Shown: positions 35,314-44,615, numbered from the stretch's first letter. The stretch is 64,000 nucleotides of DNA from Polyangiaceae bacterium (GCA_016712345.1 JADJRH010000002.1:434001-498000), one strand, 5' to 3'. The notes: generated by a model not told the origin, from the sequence alone. Numbers and translations: made by a program.

Positions 35314-35553
35314 GTGGACATCGCTTTATTGAGCGCACTTCTGCTTTCGTTTGCGACGTTTGTGACCATTCACGTCGTGATCACGGTGCGCCTTTTGGGC
35401 CGAAAAGAAGATCGCTGGCGGGGGGCGGTGGCGATTTTTGTCCCGCCGGTGGCGCCTGTTTGGGCGGTTGAACGCGGGTGGAAGCGCTCGGCGATCGCGT
35501 GGGTCACCAGTTTGATTGTGTACGCAGTGGCGCTGACAATTGCGCTCCGCTGA
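35314..35553 (+). CDS. Small membrane protein
   Basis: A 79-residue protein with two clear membrane helices (residues 2-25 and 58-78) and a charged middle containing WAVERGWKR. It starts with GTG, 16 bases after the DUF4340 gene, so it ends the transporter operon. I recognise no family; a small accessory subunit is plausible. Confidence 0.75.
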   Translation: MDIALLSALLLSFATFVTIHVVITVRLLGRKEDRWRGAVAIFVPPVAPVWAVERGWKRSAIAWVTSLIVYAVALTIALR

Positions 35554-35580
35554 GCGCGGCCGGTTGCTAAAGCCCAGGTT

Positions 35581-37842
35581 TCAGCTCGAAGTCTTTTTTT
35601 CTTTTGATTGCTCGTTTCGAGCTTCTTCAACGGCTTTGTTGAGCGCCCGCCCAAGCTCGGGGTCATCGGCGATGCGGCGTGTCCACACGCGCTGCACGCG
35701 CATGAGGTCGCTCAGTGACAGTGAGAGGAGCGACAGTTGTTTGTCGACGGCGCCGCTCTCGATCGCCACGAGAATGGATGCGTACTCAGGGACGCCGATG
35801 GGTTTGCGAAGCCGGCCCATGGTGTCGACGTACGCTTCGTCGAACTCGGCCAGGAGCTTGCTCTCGCCGCGCGCTGTTTCGCGGCCCATTTCACCTGTCC
35901 AATGACTGTGAATGCGCGCCCAGACCGGCTCGGACAGTTTGTGCTCTTCGAGCACTTTGGGGCGCTCGCCGCGGCGGATCATGAGTTCGGCCGAGATGGC
36001 TCCGTATTGAGCGATGGGTACACTCGGCGGATCGGGCGGCGGTGTTTCAGCGGCGGGCTTTGGATCGGCCTTGGGGGCCGCGGGGCCGATGACCACTTTG
36101 GGAGGGTGGACCACCGCGGGCGCGTTGAGCTTTGGAGCGGCGATCTCGGGCTTGCGCGCGGCCGGCGAACCGAGAACAAAAGGCGCCGGTGCTGTTTGGA
36201 GCGGAATCGCGAGCGGGGGCGGCGCGGTGCTCGCTGGGGCGCGCACCCCGGCGGGGGCGGGGGGGACGGCGAGGAGTGCCGGAGCCGGCGGCAACGAAAA
36301 CGTGGGTGGAACGGGCGCGGGTTTGGGCGGATCGGGGGGCGGCGCCGCCGGGAGACTGCCGGTTTTGGTGAACGGCAGCGGCGAGGTGATCACGTCGGGG
36401 GCGCGATCGGCCGTGTCCTCGTCGGTGCCCGAGTGCGTTGTGTCCTCGTCGAAAACCAGGTTGGCAGCCGTTGTTTTTGGAACGACGGGCGCGGGGAAGG
36501 GGGGTGGGGGGGTGTGTACGCCTGGCGCCGCGATGTGTACTCTTTCAGGAGCGTTGTGTACTCCCGATGGTCCGTTGTGTACACTTGCTGAGGCGTTGTG
36601 TACGCTTGAAATGCTTGGCCGCGATTCAGCCAGCGGCGGAGCGTTTTCGGCGCCTAAGAATGGAAGAGCGGCGCGCCAGGTGCCGGTGGACGTGACCGGA
36701 GCTTCGAGCCGGGTTTCATCGCGCTCCTCTTTGGGGGGGGAGGCGCCTTCACTTTCCCCTTTGGTGCGTACTTTGTCGTGGCGGAGCGCGAGGGCATCTT
36801 CGGCTGCGGGTTCGGTGGCTTCAATGGGTACACCTTCACGCATTGCGCGATCGACCTGCTCCCATCGGACGCGGCGGCCCTGCGGATCGGCGACAACGAC
36901 GACGGTGCCAACAGGATCGGCGACGTGGGCGGGGACGTCGGTGAGGCCGCGCCAAAGGAGCGTGGCGATGGATCGATCGGTGTCGATCCAAAGGGTGTCG
37001 CAGCGGAGCGCCACTTCAACGGGCTTGCGGCTTCGCGGGTCGAGGCGAAATGCCTGCGGCCGAAGGGCGGGAAGGCGGGTTTTGAGGATTGGCTCGGAGG
37101 GGTGCAGATTGATGAGTTCGATCTCGGCGCGCTGCCGCAGAAGGTTGGCTTGTTGGTCGGGCGGGGCGCTGTTGAAGTAGCGAAAGTCGACGCCGCGAGG
37201 CGCCGATTCTGGGTTTTGGCCGCCCGTTTCAAATGCGAGCGCCCAGAATCGACCGGCCTCCGCGAGAAGGCGCCTACGAGGTCGCCACGCGGAAGCAATG
37301 GGCCCGAAGCAACCGAATGTGGCGGGGGCTACGGGGTTGAGATTTGGAAATGCGGGCGCGCCTTCGAGCGGCGGGGCGGCGGCGTCGATCCCCACGGGGT
37401 TGTCGGGCGATAAGGCCGCCAGCTCGTACCGAAGGGCCATTTGGGTGAAAGGGACCGGCGCGCCCGCCACAAACCCATTTTCGCCGCGGATCCACGGCCT
37501 GGCGGCGGTGGCTTGAATCGACTTTTGAAAGTCGCCGATTTTGACGTGAGCGGTGATTTCACAAACAGGCATTTCACCCGGTGTGTACACATGGCCGACA
37601 ACAATGATGTCGGTTTTGGGTTTGAGCGGTGCGCGATCGCTTGGACGAAAAAGGCTCGCGGTGGGGCTGTCATCCCACGCTTCGTCGCCGCCGATGGGAA
37701 GCTGCTCGTCGGCGACGGCCGCGTCGGCTCCCTGGACGAGGCGCAACGTGACCTTGACGATAACGGTGAGCGACGTCTGACCGGGTTCTGCTTCCCAGAG
37801 GAGCAGCTCCGCAGGAAATGGGCAGAGAGAAACGAGTGCCAC
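35581..37842 (-). CDS. DUF2169 domain protein (type VI secretion accessory)
   Basis: A 753-residue cytosolic protein. The first about 330 residues match DUF2169: LWEAEPGQTSLTVIVKVTL, LFRPSDRAPLKPKTDIIVVG, a WRPR motif followed by RLLAEAG, and a conserved FNSAPPDQQ. Residues of about 420-610 are a disordered Pro-rich linker that includes five units of a 7-residue repeat (SVHNxxx). The C-terminal 100 residues are helical. DUF2169 proteins are found beside VgrG genes and are presumed chaperones or adaptors of type VI effectors; VgrG is the next gene upstream, 19 bases away. No effector gene is evident nearby. Confidence 0.85.
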   Translation of the reverse strand: MALVSLCPFPAELLLWEAEPGQTSLTVIVKVTLRLVQGADAAVADEQLPIGGDEAWDDSPTASLFRPSDRAPLKPKTDIIVVGHVYTPGEMPVCEITAHVKIGDFQKSIQATAARPWIRGENGFVAGAPVPFTQMALRYELAALSPDNPVGIDAAAPPLEGAPAFPNLNPVAPATFGCFGPIASAWRPRRRLLAEAGRFWALAFETGGQNPESAPRGVDFRYFNSAPPDQQANLLRQRAEIELINLHPSEPILKTRLPALRPQAFRLDPRSRKPVEVALRCDTLWIDTDRSIATLLWRGLTDVPAHVADPVGTVVVVADPQGRRVRWEQVDRAMREGVPIEATEPAAEDALALRHDKVRTKGESEGASPPKEERDETRLEAPVTSTGTWRAALPFLGAENAPPLAESRPSISSVHNASASVHNGPSGVHNAPERVHIAAPGVHTPPPPFPAPVVPKTTAANLVFDEDTTHSGTDEDTADRAPDVITSPLPFTKTGSLPAAPPPDPPKPAPVPPTFSLPPAPALLAVPPAPAGVRAPASTAPPPLAIPLQTAPAPFVLGSPAARKPEIAAPKLNAPAVVHPPKVVIGPAAPKADPKPAAETPPPDPPSVPIAQYGAISAELMIRRGERPKVLEEHKLSEPVWARIHSHWTGEMGRETARGESKLLAEFDEAYVDTMGRLRKPIGVPEYASILVAIESGAVDKQLSLLSLSLSDLMRVQRVWTRRIADDPELGRALNKAVEEARNEQSKEKKTSS
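36514..36603. repeat. 21-bp array of GTGTAC within the DUF2169 linker
   Basis: GTGTAC occurs at 36514, 36535, 36556, 36577 and 36598, exactly 21 bases apart. On the coding strand each unit gives VH(N/I/T) within a 7-residue repeat. The spacer bases vary more than the GTGTAC core, so the DNA word is the conserved part. Confidence 0.85.
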
Positions 37843-37861
37843 GCGTTGTGATGCAGGAGCC

Positions 37862-40291
37862 TTAGTTGAGCTTGATGAGGCCGGCGCTCATGTCGATTTG
37901 ACCGCCGCCGTCGACTTTGACGCTGCCGCCGTTGACCGTGATTGTGGAGCCTTCGATTTGAACGGTGCCGCCGCTGATGGTGATGGTGCCGCCGTTCATG
38001 ATCGTCACGGGGCCGGAGAGCGCGAGTACGCCGCCCGCTTCTTGCACAACGAAAGGTGCCGCGTTGCTCGACATGGCACCCGCAGCGATAGACGCCATTG
38101 CCGCCGCGGTGACGGTTGTGGTTGTGGATTGCAGCGCCTGACTACCCGCCGCAACGAAGTCCTGCGTGGGTGCGGCGAGGGACATGGCGCCGCCCGCGGC
38201 CATGGCCATGGCACCGCCCGAATTGGTTGTGGAGGCACCGCCGACGCTGGTGGCCGCGCCGCCGCCGATGGTGGTGGATTGCGCGGCGCCGACGGTGATG
38301 GTTTGTGTCGCGCCGACGGTGATGGTTTGTGTTGCGCCGACGGTGAGCGTGTCGTTGGCGCCGATGGTGACGTCTTGGTCAGCGCCGACCTGAACCATGT
38401 GATTGGCGCCGACAAGCATGGTGCGCATCATGCCAACGCTGACGCTCTGATTGGCGCCGACGGCCACGGACTCGTTCATCCCGATGATCTCCATATTGTT
38501 GGAGCCGACGGAGGTGGAGCGGTTGACGCCGGTGGACTCGCTTCGATTGTTGCCAACGTCGCTCGATCCATCGTTGTTGACAGCCTCGGAGCGATCGTTG
38601 TCGACGATCATGTCGTAGTTGCGCGACGCTTCGAGGCGGATTTGTTCGCGGCCTGCGGCGTCTTGGAAGTAGATCTCGTTGAAATTGCCGCCGCCCGGAC
38701 TTGAGAACGTTTTCATGGTGCTTTCAGTGGCGGCACCTTTGCCAACCACCGGCGGGCGATTTTGCCCGTTGTACACACGCCCCGTGACGATGGGCCGATC
38801 GGGATCGCCCTCAAGGTATTCAACAATTACTTCAACGCCGACGCGCGGGTGGAAGACGGCGCCCTGCCCGGCGCCCGCAAAAAACTGACTCACGCGGATC
38901 CAGCAGGACGACGGTTCTTTGGCGAGACGTTCGTCTTCTTTGTCCCAAAGGAAGCGCAGGCGTACACATCCGATTTCGTCGCCGAGCGGCCCACCAACGT
39001 TGATTTCGGCGAGCGATCCGGGCTCGGCGGTAACGAACGCCGTTTGTGAACCGAAGATGCGGGGCCTTCGAGCGGAGCGCGCCGGGCGGAAACGCGACTC
39101 GTGAATTCCACCCAGGTCGGTTGTGCGGCGCGCGCACTCAAACCTGCATTCGTACGGTTTTCCAAGCAGTTCTTCACCGAGTCCAGCTTGAAGAGCAATG
39201 GTTGAGGCGCCCGCCTGTTCGCCGTAAATCTGGATGTTGGTGATCAGGTATTGCCCTTCGTATTTGGGCTTGGGGAAATCGAGATCGAAGATTTGGCCGG
39301 CGCCGAGAAGGCGGCACGACGACGCGAACGTTGCGTACTCCGCTTCAACCGCCAATCGATCGATGCGGGCGTTTGCGAGGGGCGCACCGGTGTTGGGCGA
39401 GTCGAAATAACCGCCGGGGTAGTGATCTTCAAAAAGGCCGGCCTTGTCCGGGTCGTTTGTTTCGGCCTGGGCGCCCATGTCGAGCGACGGTTTGCGCCAG
39501 TTGTACTCATGCAAACGGACGCGCGTGGGCCTCATGCGGGCGCCGAGTTTTACGGTTTGAACGGCGCGGCCCTGAATGTTCATACCGAGCGGATCAAACG
39601 GATCGAGCTTGGTTCGGCCTGCGTCGCGATCAGACAAAACGAGGATGCAAGTGTCTTCACCGTGTTCGAAGTGGTAGGCGATGCCTTCATCTTCGAGGAG
39701 GCGCGAGACGAAGTTGTGATCCGTCTCCATGTACTCAACGCAAAACGGCCGCGTGGTGGCGGCGTCGATGCGCGGGCTGTCGGAGATGCGCCAGGTGAAA
39801 CGATCTTTTGCGGGCATGTAGCCACCGCTCGCCACCTCCACGGGATCTGCTGCGATTCCGTCGACCCGCTGGTAGTTCGGATCGTTTTCAATGACGGTGT
39901 CGATGATTTTTCGGATCGGCTTGTCGAGGAAGATGCGTGACCGTTGGCGATGATTTGCACGCACGAACGGCGGCATGAGCACCACGCGGTACACCATGCC
40001 TTCTGGCACGCTTGTGACGTCCTCGGCCTCGGTGATGACTCCGTGCACCATTCTGTACGCGGGGTTTGTGTACGTTCGGATGCGGAGTGCCGCCCGCGCA
40101 CCGATGAGTTTGCTAAGTGGAATGTCGGCGTTTTGGCCGGGCACATTGCTCTTTGCGAGCAGTGTGACCTCGTAGCGAAAGAGTTCACTCATCGCTTCGT
40201 GGCCGCGAAACCACAAAACTTCGAGGTGCGCCCAGGGCCCATTCGGTGACTCGGCATGTTCCCACGCGAACCAATAGTCGGACCCTGCCAT
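37862..40291 (-). CDS. vgrG: VgrG spike protein (type VI secretion)
   Basis: An 809-residue T6SS spike-tip protein. The N-terminal gp27-like part has FRYEVTLLAK, GARAALRIRTY and YRVVLMPPF; the gp5-like OB and needle parts follow with GCVRLRFLWDKEDE and WIRVSQFFAGAG. From about 560 the needle is formed by short beta repeats (VGANQSVSVG, VGATQTITVG), a long shaft. It ends without an extra toxin domain. The ATG at 40291 follows a strong AGGAGG. It is followed, in the same direction, by the DUF2169 gene. No other T6SS core genes are in this window, so it is an orphan spike. Confidence 0.95.
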   Translation of the reverse strand: MAGSDYWFAWEHAESPNGPWAHLEVLWFRGHEAMSELFRYEVTLLAKSNVPGQNADIPLSKLIGARAALRIRTYTNPAYRMVHGVITEAEDVTSVPEGMVYRVVLMPPFVRANHRQRSRIFLDKPIRKIIDTVIENDPNYQRVDGIAADPVEVASGGYMPAKDRFTWRISDSPRIDAATTRPFCVEYMETDHNFVSRLLEDEGIAYHFEHGEDTCILVLSDRDAGRTKLDPFDPLGMNIQGRAVQTVKLGARMRPTRVRLHEYNWRKPSLDMGAQAETNDPDKAGLFEDHYPGGYFDSPNTGAPLANARIDRLAVEAEYATFASSCRLLGAGQIFDLDFPKPKYEGQYLITNIQIYGEQAGASTIALQAGLGEELLGKPYECRFECARRTTDLGGIHESRFRPARSARRPRIFGSQTAFVTAEPGSLAEINVGGPLGDEIGCVRLRFLWDKEDERLAKEPSSCWIRVSQFFAGAGQGAVFHPRVGVEVIVEYLEGDPDRPIVTGRVYNGQNRPPVVGKGAATESTMKTFSSPGGGNFNEIYFQDAAGREQIRLEASRNYDMIVDNDRSEAVNNDGSSDVGNNRSESTGVNRSTSVGSNNMEIIGMNESVAVGANQSVSVGMMRTMLVGANHMVQVGADQDVTIGANDTLTVGATQTITVGATQTITVGAAQSTTIGGGAATSVGGASTTNSGGAMAMAAGGAMSLAAPTQDFVAAGSQALQSTTTTVTAAAMASIAAGAMSSNAAPFVVQEAGGVLALSGPVTIMNGGTITISGGTVQIEGSTITVNGGSVKVDGGGQIDMSAGLIKLN

Positions 40292-40445
40292 GACGATAGC
40301 CTCCTAAAGTGTACACACGTACTCGTGTGCAACGAAGAGCTATGCTCGCAGCATTTTCGGCGCATGAGAAGCACCGCCCGGGCCCGATTCTGAGTATTTA
40401 CCGGCGAGGTTGACGCCGAACGGAAGTTTGGAGCACCGTTGAAAC

Positions 40446-41300
40446 ATGAACGTTGTTCGGTTTGGTTTTGGGGCTTGGGTGTTTGCCTCGGCGGCCATGT
40501 TGGTGGGTTGCGGCGCAGGCACTCCGGCGCCGACCGCGCCGACCGATGTGGCGGTGGTGAGCACCGATACGGCGCCGCCCGCAAATGAGAAAACCAAGCA
40601 GGATGAAGCCAAAAAAGCGCCTGTGAAGGCCGATCCAAAGGCCGACGCGCGCGCGAAGCTTCTCGAAGCGCTGAGCAATGCGGGGGCGCTTGGGGTGTTG
40701 AAAAGCGATGAAGTCGGCGGCGTCATCGGCACATTGGGCTCGGGTGCCGGTGTTCAGGGCTTTGGCAGCGGCGGCCTCGGGTTGAGCGGCGTTGGGCTCG
40801 GAGGCGGCGGGACGGGGATTGGGCTCGGCGGTCTTGGGGGTCTCAGCGGATCGGGGGGCGGCGGTTCGGGATTTGGCTCGATCGGCGGGCTCGGGACAGG
40901 CGCTCGGTACGGGGTCACAGGATACGGGTCGTCCAATCCCGTTTCCGGACAGTCAATTCACACAAGCGGCGATCACCGCCTGGAGTTGCTCGACACCGTG
41001 ACACTCGGTTTTGCGCCCGAGCCTGTGGTGCGAATGTTGCGCGGTCGCGTGTACTCCATGATGACCTGTTACTCGCAGGCCACGATCTCCAGCCCCAAAA
41101 TGGAGGGCACCTTGGCGCTGCGCATTGTTGTGGGCGCCGAGGCGCACGTTGTGTACGCAACGACAATCGGCGGAACAATCACCGATAAGAACATGGTTGA
41201 TTGTGTACCCAAGTCGCTCGACGACGCGTACGTGGGCGTTCCGACCGGGGACAAAATCGGCGTGATCGAAACGGTCGTGCGCTTCGGTCCAAAGTCGTAG
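40446..41300 (+). CDS. Lipoprotein with AgmX/PglI-like C-terminal domain
   Basis: A 284-residue exported protein. The lipobox is AAMLVGC (Cys22). A Thr/Pro/Lys-rich part is followed by about 55 residues of Gly repeats (GLGLSGVGLGGGG). The final 100 residues fit the AgmX/PglI C-terminal domain: a YSMMTCYSQA motif, EGTLALRIVVG, a conserved second Cys (MVDCVPKSL) and a closing VVRFGP. Proteins with this domain are common in myxobacteria and tied to gliding or to surface protein complexes. The interval before it holds GTGTACAC at 40309 and a 6-bp hairpin at 40314-40329, shared with the divergent VgrG gene. Confidence 0.75.
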   Translation: MNVVRFGFGAWVFASAAMLVGCGAGTPAPTAPTDVAVVSTDTAPPANEKTKQDEAKKAPVKADPKADARAKLLEALSNAGALGVLKSDEVGGVIGTLGSGAGVQGFGSGGLGLSGVGLGGGGTGIGLGGLGGLSGSGGGGSGFGSIGGLGTGARYGVTGYGSSNPVSGQSIHTSGDHRLELLDTVTLGFAPEPVVRMLRGRVYSMMTCYSQATISSPKMEGTLALRIVVGAEAHVVYATTIGGTITDKNMVDCVPKSLDDAYVGVPTGDKIGVIETVVRFGPKS

Positions 41301-41381
41301 CGCGATCACCGACGAGCCCCGGCGCCGAGGGGTGCCGCGATGCACGAGTTTTCGTGCGCCCCCCCAAAAATGTTTGAGAAT

Positions 41382-41419
41382 GTGTACACGTGAAGTGTGT
41401 ACACGAAATATGTGTACAC
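41382..41419. repeat. Three GTGTACAC palindromes in a row
   Basis: Exact copies at 41382-41389, 41397-41404 and 41412-41419, each 15 bases from the next, between two convergent gene ends. Even spacing of 15 bases and full palindromes suggest a bound protein, or a terminator-like role. No T-run follows. Confidence 0.85.
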
Positions 41420-41439
41420 AATAGAAGCCGGTGTTGCGG

Positions 41440-42609
41440 CTAAAAGCCCATGAGCTTGGCGACGTAGTATTTCATGGTTTCGGTGGTGCCGCCGCCGATG
41501 CGGAGCAGGCGTTGATCGCGCCAGGCGCGCGCGATGGGGAAGTCTTCGATGTAGCCCCAGCCGCCGTGGAATTGCAGGCACGTGTCGAGCACTTCACTCG
41601 TGAGATCGCCCGCGAGGATTTTGGTCATGCTGATGAGTTTGACCGTGTCCATGCTGAGGGGCTGTTTCTTGACGTAGCGCTCGTCGTTGTATTGGTCGAC
41701 AACGCGGTAGTTGAAGGCTTTTGCGGCTTCGAGCTTGGTGAAAAGGTCGACGAATTTGTGTTGCCACACTTCGCGCTTGATGATCGGTTTGCCAAACGCC
41801 TTGCGATCGCGGCCATATTCAATGGTGTGACCCAGCGTGATAAACGACCCGGCGATAGCGCCCACCGCCGCAATGAGCCGCTCGGTTTGGAAGTTTTGCA
41901 TGAGGTACATGAAGCCCATGTTTTCTTCGCCGAGCAGGTAGCGCTTGGGTACACGTACATCTTCGAGAAAAAGTTCGGCCGTGTCGGATGATTTGTTGCC
42001 GATCTTTTTGAGCTTTTTGGCAACGCCGAAGCCTTTGAGATTGGTGGGCACGAGAAAAAACGAACAGCCGTGTGCGCCGCGATCGGGCGCCGTTTTGGCG
42101 AGCAACGTGACGAAGTCGGCGCGTGTACCGTTGGTGATAAACGTTTTGGAACCGTTGATCACATAGTCGTCGCCGTCTTTGCGAGCGGTGGTGAGAATGC
42201 CCGCCACGTCGCTTCCGGCCGCGGGTTCACTCACGCCGAGCGCTGCGATTTTGTCGCCGGCGAGCGCGGGCCGCAAAAACTCTTCGATTTGATCTTTGGT
42301 GCCGATGTCACTGATGACCGGCGTGGCCATGTCGCTCTGAACGAGAATGCCCATGTTCACGCCCGCGAGGCGCGAGTGCGGAAGCTCTTCGGCCTTGGCA
42401 ACGCTAAACCAATAATCGAGGCCGGCGCCGCCGTGTTCCTCGGGAAAATGTGCGCCGAGGATGCCAAGCTCGCCTGCGCGTTTGAAGACCCAGTTGGGGA
42501 AAATCTCGTCTTTTTCCCACTCTTCCGCGTTGGGTGCGAGTTCTTTCTCGGCGAATTGGCGGACGGTTTTTCGGAACTGGTCGTGCTCTTCAGTGAACGG
42601 CTGCCACAT
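41440..42609 (-). CDS. Acyl-CoA dehydrogenase (long-chain/isovaleryl type)
   Basis: A 389-residue FAD enzyme of fatty-acid or branched-chain beta-oxidation. N-terminal helices, the middle beta domain (FITNGTRADFVTLLAKT) and the C-terminal helices with FHGGWGYIEDFPIARAWRD are all present. The position that carries the catalytic Glu in medium-chain enzymes is Gly (IGGGTTETM). Glu243 in QTERL instead matches the catalytic base of long-chain and isovaleryl-CoA dehydrogenases. It stands alone on its strand, divergent from the RimK-like gene. Confidence 0.93.
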   Translation of the reverse strand: MWQPFTEEHDQFRKTVRQFAEKELAPNAEEWEKDEIFPNWVFKRAGELGILGAHFPEEHGGAGLDYWFSVAKAEELPHSRLAGVNMGILVQSDMATPVISDIGTKDQIEEFLRPALAGDKIAALGVSEPAAGSDVAGILTTARKDGDDYVINGSKTFITNGTRADFVTLLAKTAPDRGAHGCSFFLVPTNLKGFGVAKKLKKIGNKSSDTAELFLEDVRVPKRYLLGEENMGFMYLMQNFQTERLIAAVGAIAGSFITLGHTIEYGRDRKAFGKPIIKREVWQHKFVDLFTKLEAAKAFNYRVVDQYNDERYVKKQPLSMDTVKLISMTKILAGDLTSEVLDTCLQFHGGWGYIEDFPIARAWRDQRLLRIGGGTTETMKYYVAKLMGF

Positions 42610-42750
42610 GAGATGCTTCGTACACGAAACTTCGACTTATGCAAAGGTTCAGCCGCGTTTTTCGCGGCGAAGCCCGTCTGATTCAAATCGCGCACGAGGA
42701 CAGCGCGGCTCTTGTGTGCGCCGCAAAACTGATACGCTCGGCGCCCCCGA

Positions 42751-43752
42751 ATGCGGATTTTGGTTTTGTCGCGCAATGCATCGCTCTACTCAACGAGTCG
42801 AATTGTTCTCGCCGGTCGCGCTCGCAATCACGAAGTGAGTGTGATCGATCCGCTCGATTTTCAGATTGTGGTGTCCCGCGGTCGGCCTTCGCTCACCGTG
42901 CGCGGTCTGCCCATTCCCAAATACGATGTGGTGCTTCCGCGCATCGGCGCGAGCATCACCAACTATGGGCTCGCGGTGGTTCGGCAGTTCGATCTCATGG
43001 GCATTCCCGTGATGAACGGGGCTGTGGCCATCGCTCGGAGTCGCGACAAATTGCGCGCGCTTCAATTGCTCACGCGGCGCAACGTCGATGTACCCACCAC
43101 CGTTTGTGCGCGCTCACCCGCGGGGGTTGAAGCGGCAATTGAACTTGTGGGCGGATGCCCCGCGATCGTGAAGCTTCAGCAAGGTACACAAGGCATTGGC
43201 ACAATGATCGCCGAGACGCCGCAGGCGGTGGCATCGCTGCTCGAAACGTTGTGGGCCATGGGCCAGGACATTGTTTTGCAGGAGTACATTCGCGAGTCGA
43301 AGGGGCGTGACATCCGCGCAATCGTGATCGGCGGCAAAGTGGTTGCGGCCATGCGTCGCGTTGCAAAACCGGGTGAATTTAGGTCGAATTTGCACCGCGG
43401 CGCCAAGGGCAACGGCATGAAAAAACTGCCGAACGCTTATCGAACGGCGGCGGTTCGCGCGACGCAGGTGATGGGTTTGGAGATCGCCGGCGTGGACATG
43501 CTTGAAGGCAAAGAGGGGCCGAAGATTTTGGAGATCAACAGCTCGCCCGGGCTTGAGGGGATTGAGCGCGCGTCGGGTGTGGATGTGGCGACGGCGATCA
43601 TCGGTCACGCGGAGGCGTACGCAGCCAAACACCGCCGCACGAGCAAAAAAGACGTGGAATTGCGGCTTGTGAATGTGATCGCCGATGAGCGCATGCCGCC
43701 GCGATCGGCACGCTCTGAGTCGCGTTCGCGTGTCCGGCGGTACGCTTCGTAA
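42751..43752 (+). CDS. rimK: RimK-type ATP-grasp ligase
   Basis: A 333-residue ATP-grasp enzyme. Amino-terminal part: MRILVLSRN, PKYDVVLPRIG; ATP-grasp part: PAIVKLQQGTQGIG, VLQEYIRESKGRDIRAIVIGG, and the metal site VDMLEGKEGPKILEINSSPGLEGIE. E. coli RimK adds glutamates to the C-terminus of ribosomal protein S6, and relatives make polyglutamate or link other amino acids. The match is to the family, so the substrate is not certain. The extra C-terminal 40 residues are charged and disordered. Confidence 0.85.
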   Translation: MRILVLSRNASLYSTSRIVLAGRARNHEVSVIDPLDFQIVVSRGRPSLTVRGLPIPKYDVVLPRIGASITNYGLAVVRQFDLMGIPVMNGAVAIARSRDKLRALQLLTRRNVDVPTTVCARSPAGVEAAIELVGGCPAIVKLQQGTQGIGTMIAETPQAVASLLETLWAMGQDIVLQEYIRESKGRDIRAIVIGGKVVAAMRRVAKPGEFRSNLHRGAKGNGMKKLPNAYRTAAVRATQVMGLEIAGVDMLEGKEGPKILEINSSPGLEGIERASGVDVATAIIGHAEAYAAKHRRTSKKDVELRLVNVIADERMPPRSARSESRSRVRRYAS

Positions 43753-43800
43753 AAGCACCCGCAAGCCGCCGTTCGCTAAATCTGCGACAATGACCGCGTC

Positions 43801-44553
43801 ATGAGTGTACACGCCGAAACGGTTGGTCCGGCGATGGTGCTCACCATCGATCGACCTGAAAAAAACAACGCGATCGATCGCAAAACGGCGCGAACCATAG
43901 GCGAACTTGTGACGGCCGCTTCGGCAGATGAAAACGTGCGGGCCGTGGTGCTGACGGCGGCGGGCGATCGGGTATTTTGCGCCGGGGGAGACCTGCACGA
44001 AATTCAGGTCGCGCTCGACGCAAACGCGCCGGGTGACGTGGCCGATGTGTACCTTTCGCTCTCGGCGATTGAAACGTGCAATGTGCCCGTGATTGCCGCT
44101 GTTCAAGGCGACGTTTTCGGCGGCGGCGCGGAGCTGCTCATGCTCTGCGATTTTGTGATCATCGAAGAACATGTACACATTGCATTTCGGCATGCGCGCA
44201 TGGGGCTTTCGCCCGCGTGGGGTGGGCTCACCCGGTTGATTGAGCGAGTGGGTGCGCTTGAGGCGTCGCGCGTGCTGCTCACGGCCGAAAAAGTGACGGC
44301 CCCCGATGCCGTGCGGATCGGCCTTGTTTCAGAAGTGGTGCCGCGCGGATTTGTTCGCGAGCGAGCGCTCGCCCGCGCAAGCCACATTGCCGACAACCCT
44401 CGAAGCACTGTGGCTTCGCTCAAACGCACGCTTTACGACGTGCGCGCGTCGATGCGGGCCGCCGCTGTCGATCGAGAGCGCGCGGGATTTTTGGAGCGAT
44501 GGGGCGGGCCGGATCATCTGGCGGCGATGAAGGCGTTTCGCGAGCGAAAGTGA
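43801..44553 (+). CDS. Enoyl-CoA hydratase/isomerase
   Basis: A 250-residue crotonase-fold protein. The oxyanion-hole motifs are FCAGGDLHE and AVQGDVFGGGAELLML. The second position that usually carries a catalytic Glu (near LSPAWGG) reads Ala, so hydratase activity is uncertain and isomerase, decarboxylase or hydrolase action is possible. It lies 48 bases after the RimK-like gene. The last 16 codons are duplicated immediately downstream (44567-44615). GTGTACAC occurs at its second and third codons. Confidence 0.85.
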   Translation: MSVHAETVGPAMVLTIDRPEKNNAIDRKTARTIGELVTAASADENVRAVVLTAAGDRVFCAGGDLHEIQVALDANAPGDVADVYLSLSAIETCNVPVIAAVQGDVFGGGAELLMLCDFVIIEEHVHIAFRHARMGLSPAWGGLTRLIERVGALEASRVLLTAEKVTAPDAVRIGLVSEVVPRGFVRERALARASHIADNPRSTVASLKRTLYDVRASMRAAAVDRERAGFLERWGGPDHLAAMKAFRERK

Positions 44554-44615
44554 ACGCGGAAGGGGTGGGCCGGATCATCTGGCGGCGATGAAGGCGTTTC
44601 GCGAGCGAAAGTGAA
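44506..44615 (+). repeat. Direct repeat of a gene 3' end (enoyl-CoA hydratase)
   Basis: 44506-44554 and 44567-44615 are identical 49-base copies, 61 bases apart. The first contains the gene's last 15 codons and stop. The second lies wholly outside the gene and reproduces its end with stop codon. This is the pattern left by a recent tandem duplication or by an integration that regenerates the 3' end. Confidence 0.95.

Noticed and set aside
42639..43130. Separate gene upstream of rimK
   Set aside because: The frame overlaps the RimK-type gene out of phase and has shadow-like composition.
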